Shown here: piece by piece, positions 18,926 to 27,838 of the stretch
Position numbering within the stretch: position 1 is the first letter of the stretch
How the letters are laid out: each line of letters starts with the position of its first letter
DNA from: Thalassotalea sp. HSM 43
Lineage (GTDB): Bacteria > Pseudomonadota > Gammaproteobacteria > Enterobacterales > Alteromonadaceae
Direction of reading: 5' to 3'
Length of the DNA stretch: 64,000 bases
Assembly (NCBI RefSeq): GCF_004752005.1
Contig: NZ_CP038493.1
Coordinates: 186,001 to 250,000, forward strand
Notes under the pieces: generated by a model
The model's database searches: none
Told to the model about the DNA's origin: nothing
What the model saw: the letters and a program-made list of their open reading frames with translations, nothing else
Position numbers and translations under genes: made by a program

Positions 18926-19399
18926 ATGCAAAACCATTTATGCCCATGCGGTTCACAACAAGAATTAGACCATTGTTGCCAAGCCATTATTACCGGTGCT
19001 AAGCAAGCCAATACGGCTGAGCAGCTTATGCGCTCACGTTTCACCGCCTACGCCCTAGGCGATTCTAAATACGTCGCTAATACCTATGCGGCAGCCAAAC
19101 AAGCAGAAAATAGCGAAGCGGATATCAAAGCATGGATGGATGAGACAGTATGGTTATCATTAAACGTCGAACAAACCGATTACACGGACAACACCTACCA
19201 CTATGTGCAATTTGTTGTGCGTTATTTACATGGTGAACAACTCTGTGAGATGCGCGAGAATTCACGTTTTTTGCAAGAAAACGGCAGTTGGCGATATTTA
19301 GACGGTGATATTATCAACCATGATGTCGTCAAAACCATTGGACGCAATGAACCTTGCCCATGCCTAAGTGGCAAAAAATTTAAACGCTGTCACGGCTAA
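18926..19399 (+). CDS. ychJ: YchJ-family SEC-C metal-binding protein
   Basis: 157 residues, the normal size for the YchJ/UPF0225 family. Two SEC-C zinc-binding motifs cap the protein: CPCGSQQELDHCC at the N-terminus and CPCLSGKKFKRCHG at the C-terminus. The middle has the family motif AEQLMRSRFTAYALGDSKYV and an NTF2-like fold (VWLSLNVEQ, VQFVVRYL, SRFLQENGSWRYLDGD). The biochemical function is not established. It is transcribed alone, convergent with the two-component operon. Confidence 0.93.
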   Translation: MQNHLCPCGSQQELDHCCQAIITGAKQANTAEQLMRSRFTAYALGDSKYVANTYAAAKQAENSEADIKAWMDETVWLSLNVEQTDYTDNTYHYVQFVVRYLHGEQLCEMRENSRFLQENGSWRYLDGDIINHDVVKTIGRNEPCPCLSGKKFKRCHG

Positions 19400-19486
19400 T
19401 AAAACCAGTTAAGTCTTTTAGCTCGGGCAATAAATGTAGCGCTAGAAAACGCTTTTACCCTTGATGTAATGCAAACAAACAGGCAA

Positions 19487-19514
19487 ATAAAAACGGCGAG
19501 CCTTAGCTCGCCGT
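19487..19514 (-). terminator. Terminator of the two-component operon
   Basis: ACGGCGAG/CTCGCCGT stem with a 6-base loop. On the minus strand it is followed by TTTTTATTT, 20 bases after the histidine-kinase stop codon. On the plus strand it could also slow ychJ transcripts, but no T-run follows there. Confidence 0.85.
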
Positions 19515-19533
19515 CAATCTTTACAAGAGACTA

Positions 19534-20811
19534 TTATTGCGTTGGCCACTTAATACTGAATTTAGCCCCGCCCAGCTCACTGTCTGAGACACTGGCTTCG
19601 CCATTGTGCCAAAGCATGATCTTACTGACGATAGCCAAGCCTAAGCCAAAACCACCGGTGTCTTTACCACGACTTTCATCGAACCGTGAAAAGGCATCAA
19701 AGATAATACTTTTAAACGAATCTTCGACTCCATCGCCGTCATCTTCTACATCGATACAACACTGACCTTGTTGTTCATACATACGGACCAACACCTTACC
19801 ATTACCATATTTTATGGCGTTTGCGAGTAAGTTACTCAGCGCACGATTAATAAAGTGAGGGTCACATTTAATCAACTGTTGATCCAGCTGCGCGTCAACA
19901 TTTATGTTTGCACAGGAATGAGAAAAGCTATGCACCTGATAATTTACCAATGCAGTGATATCAGTTTGCTCCATGGTCATGTTCGGTTGTTCGCTTTCGA
20001 ACGACGCGTAAACCAATAGCTCATTTACTAACGACTCAAGTTCGCAGATATCGGTATTGATTGAATCTGTATAACGTTCTCTGGTTTCGTCATCTTTTGC
20101 ACCACGCAAAACCTGCAAGGCAAATTTGCTGCGTGCTAAGGGTGTTCTTAATTCGTGAGACACGGCATTGGTGAGCTCTTTGTGAGCCTCAATCAGATTA
20201 TTAATGCGCGTAGCCATCATATTGAAGGTTTTCACCATAGGTTGAACCAGCGCAGAATCTGCTTTTTCAACTTTTGCGTCAAATTGACCATCACCAAATG
20301 CGGTTACGGTTGCGGCTAACCTATCGAGATCGCGAGACACCGGCCAAATCCAGAAAAACACCACAAGCCCCAGTAAGACCATAATAGCGACACGCACCAT
20401 GGCTTCAGTTTTTGGACGGGTTGGCGATCGAACGGGCCCTAACACTAAGACTTGATCCGATTCGGCCATAGGCAGGAATAAGGTCACATGATCATCGTCA
20501 TAATAGACGGTGACATCTTCACCTTGTACGTAACTCATGTCAGGAACGAGCGTTTCAACTTCCGTTTCAGAGACAATGACAATTGGCATCTCAAAGCGCC
20601 CATTTGCACTGTCAATAAAATCATTCCATAGAGTTTTATCTAATACTAACAATCGTTCATTGATTGCAAGCATTACCGTTTTATAGCCTGTATACGACTC
20701 AACATCCTGCTCAACACTGCGGCTCCAGATATGATCTAGAGCATAGCTGAGCACACCAAAACAGGCGATGATTAAGAAATACAGGCTAAAAAATGAGCGA
20801 CCAAGTTTCAT
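19534..20811 (-). CDS. Sensor histidine kinase, RstB-like
   Basis: 425 residues. Two membrane helices (about 7-24 and 139-157) frame a periplasmic sensor of about 110 residues; a HAMP linker (158-210) is followed by HisKA with His219 in AVSHELRTPLAR and a HATPase_c domain with the N-box NLLANAIKYG, G1 DDGDGVE, the F-box FDAFSRFDESRG and G2 GGFGLGLAIV. The size and order match RstB-type kinases of the OmpR class. The response regulator is 24 bp upstream in the same operon and is its likely partner. The stimulus cannot be inferred from the periplasmic domain. Confidence 0.92.
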   Translation of the reverse strand: MKLGRSFFSLYFLIIACFGVLSYALDHIWSRSVEQDVESYTGYKTVMLAINERLLVLDKTLWNDFIDSANGRFEMPIVIVSETEVETLVPDMSYVQGEDVTVYYDDDHVTLFLPMAESDQVLVLGPVRSPTRPKTEAMVRVAIMVLLGLVVFFWIWPVSRDLDRLAATVTAFGDGQFDAKVEKADSALVQPMVKTFNMMATRINNLIEAHKELTNAVSHELRTPLARSKFALQVLRGAKDDETRERYTDSINTDICELESLVNELLVYASFESEQPNMTMEQTDITALVNYQVHSFSHSCANINVDAQLDQQLIKCDPHFINRALSNLLANAIKYGNGKVLVRMYEQQGQCCIDVEDDGDGVEDSFKSIIFDAFSRFDESRGKDTGGFGLGLAIVSKIMLWHNGEASVSDSELGGAKFSIKWPTQ

Positions 20812-20835
20812 TTTTTAACCTCTGGTGGGTACTAA

Positions 20836-21552
20836 TTATTCCCACGCATCCGGTACGAAAAGATACCCTTGACCCCAAATCGTTTTGATTCTAAATGGTG
20901 TTTCATTTGAATCATGCAGCTTTTTGCGCAAACGAGAAATACGTACATCGACGCTACGGTCCATACCATCGTATTCACGTCCAACAACCGCTTTATAGAT
21001 ATAATCACGGTTTTGCACTTCACCAGCTCGTGTCGCCAGTAACCACAACAAATCAAACTCTTGGCTGGTTAATTCAATGTTTTCGGTGTCTAAAGTAACT
21101 TGTCTAGAGTTACGATTAACATGCAACTTACCGCAGCTAATTTCAGCTTTCTCACTGCCACCTTTAGGCAGTTGACCACGACGTAAAAGCGCATTAACAC
21201 GAGCAAGTAATACTCGAGGCTCTACCGGCTTAGCGACATAATCATCAGCGCCAATTTCAAGACCCAACACCTGATCGAAATCAGTGCTTTTCGCCGTTAA
21301 CATTAAGATAGGATTGCTATACGACGGGCGTAAATCGCGACATACCGTGAAGCCATCTTTGCCTGGCAACATAACATCCAAGACAATTAAATCTGGTGAA
21401 AAGTTTTCCACGGTCTTTGCTACCGTGTCACCACGGAATTCTTGTTTAACGTGAAAGCCTTCGCTAACCAGAAAATCTTTGATCAAATCTGATAGTTGAC
21501 GATCATCTTCAACCAGTAGTATTTTTTTTAAGCTTGGTTTATTTTCTGCCAT
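20836..21552 (-). CDS. OmpR-family response regulator, RstA-like
   Basis: 238 residues; ATG after GGAG. An N-terminal receiver domain has the acidic pair EDD (15-17), the phosphoacceptor Asp59 in IVLDVMLPG, Thr in LTAKS and Lys in VAKPVEP. A C-terminal winged-helix (Trans_reg_C) domain contains LTSQEFDLLWLLATRAGEV, RSVDVRISRLRKKL and IKTIWGQGYLFVP. It is the first gene of the operon with the RstB-like kinase. Repeated GTTACA motifs in the upstream region (21688-21861) could be autoregulatory sites, as the E. coli RstA box contains GTTACA. Confidence 0.93.
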   Translation of the reverse strand: MAENKPSLKKILLVEDDRQLSDLIKDFLVSEGFHVKQEFRGDTVAKTVENFSPDLIVLDVMLPGKDGFTVCRDLRPSYSNPILMLTAKSTDFDQVLGLEIGADDYVAKPVEPRVLLARVNALLRRGQLPKGGSEKAEISCGKLHVNRNSRQVTLDTENIELTSQEFDLLWLLATRAGEVQNRDYIYKAVVGREYDGMDRSVDVRISRLRKKLHDSNETPFRIKTIWGQGYLFVPDAWE

Positions 21553-21989
21553 TTAAATCGCTCCAAAAGGTTAAACGAATCTACGTATGTTTTGTAAACA
21601 CTTGGTAGAAAAGTAATTATTTTTTCAATATGTTCGTAGTTATAACAAATAAATTTGCCAGTTGATAATGTTAATTAACAAACCACTTTACATTTTTGTA
21701 ACATTAAAAAATCACTATAAACAGTAACTTAAAGCTAATTCTTAACAAATAATCAACATTTTTTGATAACAAATCAACACCACAGTTTACACCTTGGTTA
21801 CAAACTTAAGGTAAAAACAGCAAATATCGCTACCCTGTTCAAAAATTCGCCCTTGGTTACATTTTAGTTAATTGATTTATAAAGACTAAATTTATTGCTA
21901 AAAAAATATCAAATAATTTTGGTGACACTCTAACGAGGCCTGACATTACCTGTTAAAATGCCTGCACGCATCACTAAATAAACATCATT
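21553..21989. other. AT-rich divergent promoter region with repeated GTTACA motifs
   Basis: 437 bp between the divergent response-regulator and xthA genes, with no credible ORF. An 11-mer CCTTGGTTACA occurs at 21792-21802 and again at 21851-21861, and a palindromic TTACATTTTTGTAACA lies at 21688-21703, so GTTACA/TGTAAC appears three times. The rest is very A/T-rich. Confidence 0.55.
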
Positions 21990-22799
21990 ATGAAAGTTAT
22001 TTCCTTCAACATTAATGGCCTTAGGGCTCGTCTTCATCAATTGCAAGCGGTGATCGACAAACACCAACCAGATATTATTGGCTTACAAGAAATCAAAGTT
22101 CATGACGAAGCATTTCCGCTAGAAGATGTCGAACGTATGGGTTATCACGTTTATTTTCACGGTCAAAAAGCACACTACGGTGTCGCTATGTTATGTAAAA
22201 AACAACCGTTGAAAGTTCAAAAAGGCTTTCCTAGTGATAACGATGACATGCAAAAACGTATGATCATGGTTACCACCACCGACGAGCAAGGTCGTGAAGT
22301 TACCGTCCTTAATGGTTACTTCCCACAAGGTGACAACATTAATCATGAAACGAAGTTTCCATACAAGCGTCAGTTTTATAAAGATTTAATGGGCTATTTA
22401 AACGAGTACCATCAACCAACTGACCATGTCATTGTAATGGGCGATATTAATATCTCACCGGTTGATTTGGATATTGGCATAGGTGAACCTAACCGTAAGC
22501 GTTGGTTGAAGACCGGTAAATGTAGTTTCCAACCTGAAGAACGCCAATGGCTACAAACACTACTCGATTGGGGTTTTATCGATACATTTCGCGCTTTGCA
22601 CCCCGACCTAGGCGAAAAATACAGCTGGTTTGATTATCGCTCGCGAGGCTTTGATGATAACCGCGGGCTGCGTATTGACGTTGTTTTAGCAACCCGTGAA
22701 CTTGCGTCATTATGTGTTGAGTCAGATATTGATTATGAATTACGTGGCATAGAGAAGCCGTCAGACCATGCGCCTATTTGGTCGGTATTTAGCGGTTAA
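21990..22799 (+). CDS. xthA: Exodeoxyribonuclease III (AP endonuclease)
   Basis: 269 residues, the full length of XthA. It cleaves DNA at abasic sites and removes 3' blocking groups in base-excision repair. Exonuclease-endonuclease-phosphatase fold motifs are visible: [16 protein letters not shown] with the Mg-binding Glu, [29 protein letters not shown] with Asp and Asn, [19 protein letters not shown] and the catalytic SDHAPIW His. It is followed 29 bp later by rlmA on the same strand. Confidence 0.97.
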   Translation: MKVISFNINGLRARLHQLQAVIDKHQPDIIGLQEIKVHDEAFPLEDVERMGYHVYFHGQKAHYGVAMLCKKQPLKVQKGFPSDNDDMQKRMIMVTTTDEQGREVTVLNGYFPQGDNINHETKFPYKRQFYKDLMGYLNEYHQPTDHVIVMGDINISPVDLDIGIGEPNRKRWLKTGKCSFQPEERQWLQTLLDWGFIDTFRALHPDLGEKYSWFDYRSRGFDDNRGLRIDVVLATRELASLCVESDIDYELRGIEKPSDHAPIWSVFSG

Positions 22800-22828
22800 T
22801 GTTGTTCATTTAGATACGGATACAGATC

Positions 22829-23638
22829 ATGATCCAGCAGGCAAAATACAGCTGCCCTATTTGCTGCGAACCGCTAGCAAGGGTAAATAACAGCTATCAA
22901 TGCGCGCAAAAACACAGCTTTGACATCGCCAAAGAAGGCTACGTTAATTTATTGCCAGTGCAATTTAAGCACTCTAAAAATCCAGGCGATAATAAAGACA
23001 TGGTCAATGCTCGTCGAGCCTTTTTAGACGCGGGTTATTATCAGCCATTGCGCGACACCATTGTTAGCATGCAACAACAATATATGCCTATTGCAAGCGT
23101 TGTTGATGCCGGCTGCGGTGAAGGCTATTACACCGCGGCTCATGCGGCAACGGACACCACAGTGTACGGCATTGATATTGCTAAAAATGCTGTACGTATT
23201 GCCTCTAAAAAATATCCGCAGTGTCATTTTAGTGTCGCATCTATCGCCCAGTTACCTTTTGAGGATGGCTCGGTAGATTGGTTGTATTCCATCTATGCGC
23301 CAATAAAAGCGAATGAGTTCAAACGCTTACTAAGTGACAAGGGTTACTTATTGACGGTTACGCCAGCCGCTCGCCACCTATGGCAACTTAAGCAATTGAT
23401 TTATCGAGAAGCCAAGCTCCATGATGAAAGCAAAAGTCAGCTTGAGGGCTTTACCCTAGTGGATGAACAACGTTTACGTTATGACATGACCTTTGATGAC
23501 GGTCAAATGGCGCTTAAATTATTGGCTATGACACCATTTGCCTTTAAAAGCTCAGCGCAATTGACCGAGCAATTATCCTTATCGACAAATTTTGTTTGCG
23601 AAGCGGACTTCTTGATACGTTTGTATCAAAAACAGTGA
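22829..23638 (+). CDS. rlmA: 23S rRNA (guanine-N1)-methyltransferase
   Basis: 269 residues. An N-terminal zinc finger, CPICCEPL followed by CAQKHSFD (C-x2-C...C-x3-H), precedes the RlmA signature KEGYVNLLPVQ and KNPGDNKDMV. The SAM-binding motif VVDAGCGEGYYT and the catalytic-domain segment IYAPIKANEFKRLL follow. RlmA methylates G745 in helix 35 of 23S rRNA in E. coli. It is probably co-transcribed with xthA and ends at a strong terminator. Confidence 0.95.
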   Translation: MIQQAKYSCPICCEPLARVNNSYQCAQKHSFDIAKEGYVNLLPVQFKHSKNPGDNKDMVNARRAFLDAGYYQPLRDTIVSMQQQYMPIASVVDAGCGEGYYTAAHAATDTTVYGIDIAKNAVRIASKKYPQCHFSVASIAQLPFEDGSVDWLYSIYAPIKANEFKRLLSDKGYLLTVTPAARHLWQLKQLIYREAKLHDESKSQLEGFTLVDEQRLRYDMTFDDGQMALKLLAMTPFAFKSSAQLTEQLSLSTNFVCEADFLIRLYQKQ

Positions 23639-23663
23639 CATTAAAAAGCCATTAACTAAACAT

Positions 23664-23691
23664 AAAAACGCATCTTTCGATGCGTTTTTTT
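23664..23691. terminator. Bidirectional terminator between rlmA and yfbV
   Basis: AAAACGCATC/GATGCGTTTT with a TTTC loop; T-tails on both strands serve the convergent rlmA (plus) and yfbV (minus) genes. Confidence 0.93.
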
Positions 23692-23723
23692 GTGTTCATA
23701 GTGTTGTTTGTACAGCGATATAA

Positions 23724-24146
23724 TTACATACGTTGGTTATACGAGTAATTTAGCAAGGTTGCCAAGTCATGATAGGTTGGCTTGTTCGCGGTGAGTTCTA
23801 GGTCTTCCATTTCTTGCTTTAATTTTTCAACACCCTGTCGATACCAGTTAGCCAACGAAGGTGGTAATAACTCTTTCGCTTGCTTGGCCATGTAAACCAC
23901 AGCTTGAAAAGGCATTGATGCAATGAAAATACCATAGAATAACGCTTGCTTAAGCTGTTCGACGCCAAAAAACATCAGCGGCAATATAAATGCCAGTGCA
24001 GCCAAAGGTGGTGCGTAACGCAACACGAATCGGCTCGCTAATACCGCTCGATATTGAGGAAAGTAATTGATCAATTCTGGACGTTTAGGCCAAGTATCAA
24101 TGTATTTGACGCCAGTTTTATATATATCGTATAGGTGCTGTTGCAT
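23724..24146 (-). CDS. yfbV: YfbV-family inner-membrane protein (UPF0208/DUF412)
   Basis: 140 residues. The family pattern is clear: YIDTWPKRPELINYFPQYR, then FVLRYAPPLAALAF, two hydrophobic helices (about 44-64 and 66-86), and the C-terminal PTYHDLATLLN. In E. coli YfbV is a two-helix membrane protein linked to insulation of the Ter macrodomain, so it matters for chromosome organisation. In E. coli it adjoins ackA-pta; here it has been separated from them. It borders the DnaA-box/GATC block on its upstream side. Confidence 0.92.
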   Translation of the reverse strand: MQQHLYDIYKTGVKYIDTWPKRPELINYFPQYRAVLASRFVLRYAPPLAALAFILPLMFFGVEQLKQALFYGIFIASMPFQAVVYMAKQAKELLPPSLANWYRQGVEKLKQEMEDLELTANKPTYHDLATLLNYSYNQRM

Positions 24147-24306
24147 AGTCAGAAATTTGTCCGATGTCCAACAAGAGTTGCAGTGTTCTAGCTTATATAA
24201 AGCGCGGCTTTAAAAATAAACTTATCAGTTAAAAGATAACATACTTATCGCAACTACGCGTAACAATTTTAATGGCGTGATTGTTACAAAACATATCCTT
24301 TACGCC

Positions 24307-24564
24307 GATCCCCTTTTGCCCTATTGGTCATGGATTGATCTTATTTTACAACTATTTGCTCGCAAAAGGATCGTTTAACTGTCAACTTTTAAGCACTTGA
24401 TCACTTTTGCATACAAACACTTTAAAAGATCAGTTTAGGTTATTTTTATACACAACCACTATAACCGGACGTTTTTTAACCTATCAGAATAAACCAATAC
24501 TTACATACACTTACGGATGTTGTCAGAGCTTATATACACAATTATCCACACCTTTTGTGGATAA
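24307..24564. other. Candidate DnaA/SeqA-type control region (evenly spaced GATC sites plus DnaA boxes)
   Basis: This lies inside a 615-bp gap (24147-24761) without a credible gene. Five GATC sites start at 24307, 24337, 24369, 24399 and 24428, spaced 30, 32, 30 and 29 bp. Four DnaA-box-like 9-mers follow: TTATACACA (24446-24454, consensus), ATATACACA (24532-24540, one mismatch), TTATCCACA (24542-24550, consensus) and its inverted copy TGTGGATAA (24556-24564). A near-consensus IHF site (YAA-N4-TTGATW, one mismatch) lies at 24390-24402. The flanks are AT-rich and GATCTTATTTTAC recalls oriC 13-mers. The two adjacent inverted boxes could also form a hairpin. No dnaA, dnaN or mnmG is nearby. Confidence 0.6.
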
Positions 24565-24761
24565 TGACAGGTTTATCCAATGTTTAAAAAAACGTCTTAA
24601 TAGATAGAAAAAGTCGTTTAATATCACGCTTATATATAGTTTGTACGGGTTTATACGGCGATTTAGTCGCAGTGTAACAAAAGAAAAAGCAATACCATTA
24701 AAATTGCCCCTGCGTTATAGTATGGAGCAATAGGTAATTTAGGTAGCTAAAAGGGATCCGT

Positions 24762-25157
24762 ATGGCAAAACAAACGTTAGAGGTGTTAGCAAACACGTTT
24801 ACCATTCATAGCTTTACCCCTGAAACCAAAATTCCAGAACAGGTACTCACCGCAGACGTGTTTTTTATCGGTAAAACCCATGATGAATTGTCCATCGTTT
24901 TGCCGACCAGTTTTGAGCTGGAAAGCTTAGAAGCAGAGTCTGACTGGCGAGCGCTGGAAGTGTTGGGGCCGCTAGGGTTTTCATTGACGGGTATTTTATC
25001 CGATATTTCAGGTGTGTTGGCAAAACAAGAGATCAGTATTTTTGCCATATCGACATTTGATACCGACTATATTTTGGTGAAGAACCATACCCTGGCAAAT
25101 GCCATTTCAGCCTTAAGGCGTGCCGAGTACCTAGTCATTAATAACGATACAGAATAA
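24762..25157 (+). CDS. ACT-domain protein
   Basis: 131 residues; ATG after AAGGGA. The protein consists of two small ACT-like lobes: VFFIGKTHDELSIVLP and, at the C-terminus, LGFSLTGILSDISGVLAKQEISIFAISTFDTDYILVK, written here in shortened form as the GILSDIS...IFAISTFDTDYIL pattern of the COG3603/ACT_7 family. Such proteins are presumed amino-acid-sensing regulators; no enzyme domain is fused. It precedes yffB and dapE by 22 bp, so a link to amino-acid (lysine/diaminopimelate) metabolism is possible but inferred. Confidence 0.88.
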   Translation: MAKQTLEVLANTFTIHSFTPETKIPEQVLTADVFFIGKTHDELSIVLPTSFELESLEAESDWRALEVLGPLGFSLTGILSDISGVLAKQEISIFAISTFDTDYILVKNHTLANAISALRRAEYLVINNDTE

Positions 25158-25179
25158 AATCAAACGTAAGATAGACTCT

Positions 25180-25530
25180 ATGACAACTATATATGGTATC
25201 CACAACTGCGATACGGTCAAAAAAGCATTAAAGTGGCTAGACAGCGCCAACATCGAATACACTTTTCACGATTTACGTAAAGACGGTCTAAATGCCGACC
25301 TATTGGCCGACTTTAGCGGTAAAAGCGATTGGTCTTCACTGATCAATAAACGCAGCACCACCTATCGTAACCTAGCGCAAGACGTCAAAGACAACTTGCA
25401 AGGCGATGTTGCTGCCAACACAGTATTAGAACAGGTAACCTTGCTAAAACGTCCGCTGTTAATGCACAACGGTGAATTGCACCTAGGTTTTAAAGCGGCC
25501 CAGTATCAAGAGTTATTTGGTCATGAGTAA
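25180..25530 (+). CDS. yffB: Spx/ArsC-family protein YffB
   Basis: 116 residues with a thioredoxin-like ArsC fold: the N-terminal motif [16 protein letters not shown] keeps a single Cys, followed by [20 protein letters not shown] and the cis-Pro region [11 protein letters not shown]. It is annotated as a putative arsenate reductase-like protein in other genomes, but a glutathione-linked role is only suggested. It overlaps the dapE start by 8 bp (ATGAGTAA), the same yffB-dapE arrangement as in E. coli. Confidence 0.92.
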   Translation: MTTIYGIHNCDTVKKALKWLDSANIEYTFHDLRKDGLNADLLADFSGKSDWSSLINKRSTTYRNLAQDVKDNLQGDVAANTVLEQVTLLKRPLLMHNGELHLGFKAAQYQELFGHE

Positions 25531-26668
25531 TAAGTCCGAAGTTATAGAGTTAACCGAGGAACTGGTATCGCGTCCATCGATAACACCAGTAGACGAAGGT
25601 TGCCAAGAGTTAATGAAACAGCGTTTGGCGGCACTTGGCTTCAATAATGAAACCATGGTGTTTGAAGATACCACCAACTTATGGTCGCGACGCGGTGATA
25701 GCGGCCCGGTATTTTGTTTTGCCGGACACACCGACGTTGTTCCTGTTGGTAACCTAGATAAATGGCATACCGACCCATTTACGCCAGTTATTAAAGATGG
25801 TTGGCTGTACGGTCGAGGTGCTGCCGACATGAAAGGTTCATTGGCGGCGATGATTGTCGCTACTGAACGCTTTGTCAAAGATTATCCATACCATAATGGT
25901 TCGATTGCGTTTTTAATAACCTCTGATGAAGAAGGACCATTTATTAACGGTACGACACGTGTCATAGATACCCTAGAAGCACGCAATGAAAAAATAGATT
26001 GGTGTATTGTTGGTGAACCATCGAGTACCGATAAATGTGGTGACATCGTTAAAAACGGTCGTCGTGGTTCTATTACCGCGGATGTGCAAGTGCATGGCAT
26101 ACAAGGTCATGTCGCCTACCCTCATTTGGTGAAAAACCCAATCCATATGGTCGCGCCAGCGTTAGCTGAGTTAGCGCAATATCAATGGGATGAAGGCAAT
26201 GACTATTTCCCGCCAACCAGTTTGCAAATATCAAATTTAAATTCAGGTACCGGTGCGACCAATGTGGTACCAGGTGAATTGCATACCATTTTTAACTTGC
26301 GCTACAGTACCGAGATAAACGATCAAATCATTGTCGATAAAGTTGTCGATATTCTTGATAGTCATGAGCTCGACTATGATGTTCACTGGACGTTTAACGG
26401 CAAACCGTTTTTAACCGAACCGGGGGCATTACTTGATGCGGTTATCTCGGCGGTTAAAGAAAGTAATGGTGTCGATGCCACCCCATCAACATCAGGTGGC
26501 ACATCAGATGGTCGCTTTATTGCGCCAACAGGTGCACAAGTGGTTGAATTGGGACCGACTAACGCGACCATTCATAAAGTAAATGAATGCGTGAACTGTG
26601 ACGATCTCGAAGACTTGGTTGAAATGTATTATCTGGTTATGAAAAAATTGTTAGTTGATAACGATTAA
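25523..26668 (+). CDS. dapE: Succinyl-diaminopimelate desuccinylase
   Basis: 381 residues from ATG 25523, which overlaps the yffB stop; a TTG two codons upstream is less likely. DapE hydrolyses N-succinyl-L,L-diaminopimelate, a lysine and peptidoglycan precursor step. M20 metallopeptidase ligands and catalytic residues are visible: His in [11 protein letters not shown], Asp in [10 protein letters not shown], the Glu pair in TSDEEGP, GEPSST, and the C-terminal His in [17 protein letters not shown] is a further family motif. It is translationally coupled to yffB. Confidence 0.98.
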   Translation: MSNKSEVIELTEELVSRPSITPVDEGCQELMKQRLAALGFNNETMVFEDTTNLWSRRGDSGPVFCFAGHTDVVPVGNLDKWHTDPFTPVIKDGWLYGRGAADMKGSLAAMIVATERFVKDYPYHNGSIAFLITSDEEGPFINGTTRVIDTLEARNEKIDWCIVGEPSSTDKCGDIVKNGRRGSITADVQVHGIQGHVAYPHLVKNPIHMVAPALAELAQYQWDEGNDYFPPTSLQISNLNSGTGATNVVPGELHTIFNLRYSTEINDQIIVDKVVDILDSHELDYDVHWTFNGKPFLTEPGALLDAVISAVKESNGVDATPSTSGGTSDGRFIAPTGAQVVELGPTNATIHKVNECVNCDDLEDLVEMYYLVMKKLLVDND

Positions 26669-26691
26669 AAATAATGAATTGAATAAACACT

Positions 26692-27408
26692 ATGGCAACG
26701 GCAGACAAGATTACCACAGAACAAGTATATGGCCTAACCGATGAACACATTCATTGGCTAGACAATGGTGCCGGTATTCATAAGAATATGCTAGCTGCGT
26801 TTAACCATATGCAACAAGCCGCTAAAGCAGCAGGTTTTAACCTGCAGGTTGCCAGTGGCTTTCGCAACTTTACTCGTCAATTACACTTGGTCAATGCCAA
26901 GTTGACTGGCCAGCGTGCAATCAAGAACAGAGAGAATAAGGTGATTGATTGCAGCGTGTTGAGCGAACTTGAACAGGTGCAAGCCACGATGTTGTTCTCA
27001 GCCTTGCCAGGTGGCAGTCGCCATCATTGGGGCACCGATATCGACGTTTATGATCCCAACTTGCAAAACGAGCAAGCATTGCAGTTAGAACCTTGGGAAT
27101 ATCAAGATAACGGACCACAAGCACCACTTAACCGTTGGCTTGATGCCAACATGCAGCGCTTTGGTTTTTATCGCCCCTATCAAGACTATCGCAATGGTGT
27201 CGCCGAAGAGCCTTGGCACTTATCTTATGCACCATTAGCTAAGGTCTATATGCAAGCCTTTGAAGTTAGTGATTGGCATCAACTTATCGCCGCCAGTGAG
27301 CTGCACAACAAACAAACGGTGCTTGATAACCTCGACTTGCTATGCCAACAATTTGTCGTCAATGTCTGCTCGCCTACACATCCAGATTTGGAGAATCCCC
27401 ATGCCTAA
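26692..27408 (+). CDS. M15-family D-alanyl-D-alanine carboxypeptidase-like protein (VanY type)
   Basis: 238 residues without an obvious signal peptide. The LAS-peptidase zinc site is visible: ASGFRNFTRQ, then SRHHWGTDIDVYD (the SxHxxGxAxD motif with His and Asp ligands) and EPWHLSY (catalytic Glu and the third ligand His). VanY-like enzymes trim D-Ala from peptidoglycan stem peptides; absence of a signal peptide leaves the location open. Its stop codon overlaps the start of the small DUF2897 gene by 8 bp, so the pair is translationally coupled. Confidence 0.9.
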   Translation: MATADKITTEQVYGLTDEHIHWLDNGAGIHKNMLAAFNHMQQAAKAAGFNLQVASGFRNFTRQLHLVNAKLTGQRAIKNRENKVIDCSVLSELEQVQATMLFSALPGGSRHHWGTDIDVYDPNLQNEQALQLEPWEYQDNGPQAPLNRWLDANMQRFGFYRPYQDYRNGVAEEPWHLSYAPLAKVYMQAFEVSDWHQLIAASELHNKQTVLDNLDLLCQQFVVNVCSPTHPDLENPHA

Positions 27409-27592
27409 CTGGCTTATTATTCTAATTTGTTTACTGGCGCTAGCAGCCATAGTTGGCAACTTATCATTGCTGCGACGAAGTAATAGTCCGATTCGCCGCA
27501 AAAGCCTGAACGATCTTGAAGAAACCTTGCCACGAGCCGGTGATAAACGTGAGCAAGACATTAAACAAAGTAAAAATAGAAAACGCCGTTAA
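27401..27592 (+). CDS. Small single-helix membrane protein (DUF2897 family)
   Basis: 63 residues; ATG at 27401 after GGAG (8-base spacing), overlapping the end of the VanY-like gene. One membrane helix at about 4-22 (NWLIILICLLALAAIVGNL) precedes a basic, charged tail with LRRSNSPIRRKSLNDLEETL. It matches the DUF2897 proteins of Shewanella, Vibrio and relatives; function unknown. The longer frame that begins at 27260 is an out-of-frame extension into the upstream gene. Its stop codon lies in the loop of the transcription terminator. Confidence 0.88.
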   Translation: MPNWLIILICLLALAAIVGNLSLLRRSNSPIRRKSLNDLEETLPRAGDKREQDIKQSKNRKRR

Positions 27593-27603
27593 TGGCGTTT
27601 TTT
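27580..27603 (+). terminator. Terminator overlapping the DUF2897 stop codon
   Basis: AAAACGCC/GGCGTTTT with a 6-base loop that contains the stop codon TAA (27590-27592), followed by TT. Translation termination and transcript end are therefore superimposed. Confidence 0.88.
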
Positions 27604-27838
27604 AATTACCGCCCATTATCCCCCCCCTACTCTCTAGAACAAGTGAAATTTGCTTAGTTAAATCAGCATTTTAGTTTACTCAAATCGGCAATGAATTTGC
27701 CTTATCAGGGTCCACTGTTACACTTTGTTTATGCTTAGCAAACAATGCTGCTATGCAGGTATTTCTATGCGAGTGCCGCTGTGCAAACGCGTCTGTATAG
27801 ATGTTTCGGTGTAATAAAAGCTGACTTGGTAAAAGGTA

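Noticed and set aside
24407-24607. 66-codon frame within the DnaA-box/GATC block
   Set aside because: No ribosome site and no recognisable protein features; its codons include the DnaA boxes.
27260-27400. Upstream extension of the DUF2897 frame
   Set aside because: Out-of-frame reading of the VanY-like gene; the ATG at 27401 has a good ribosome site and matches the family start.
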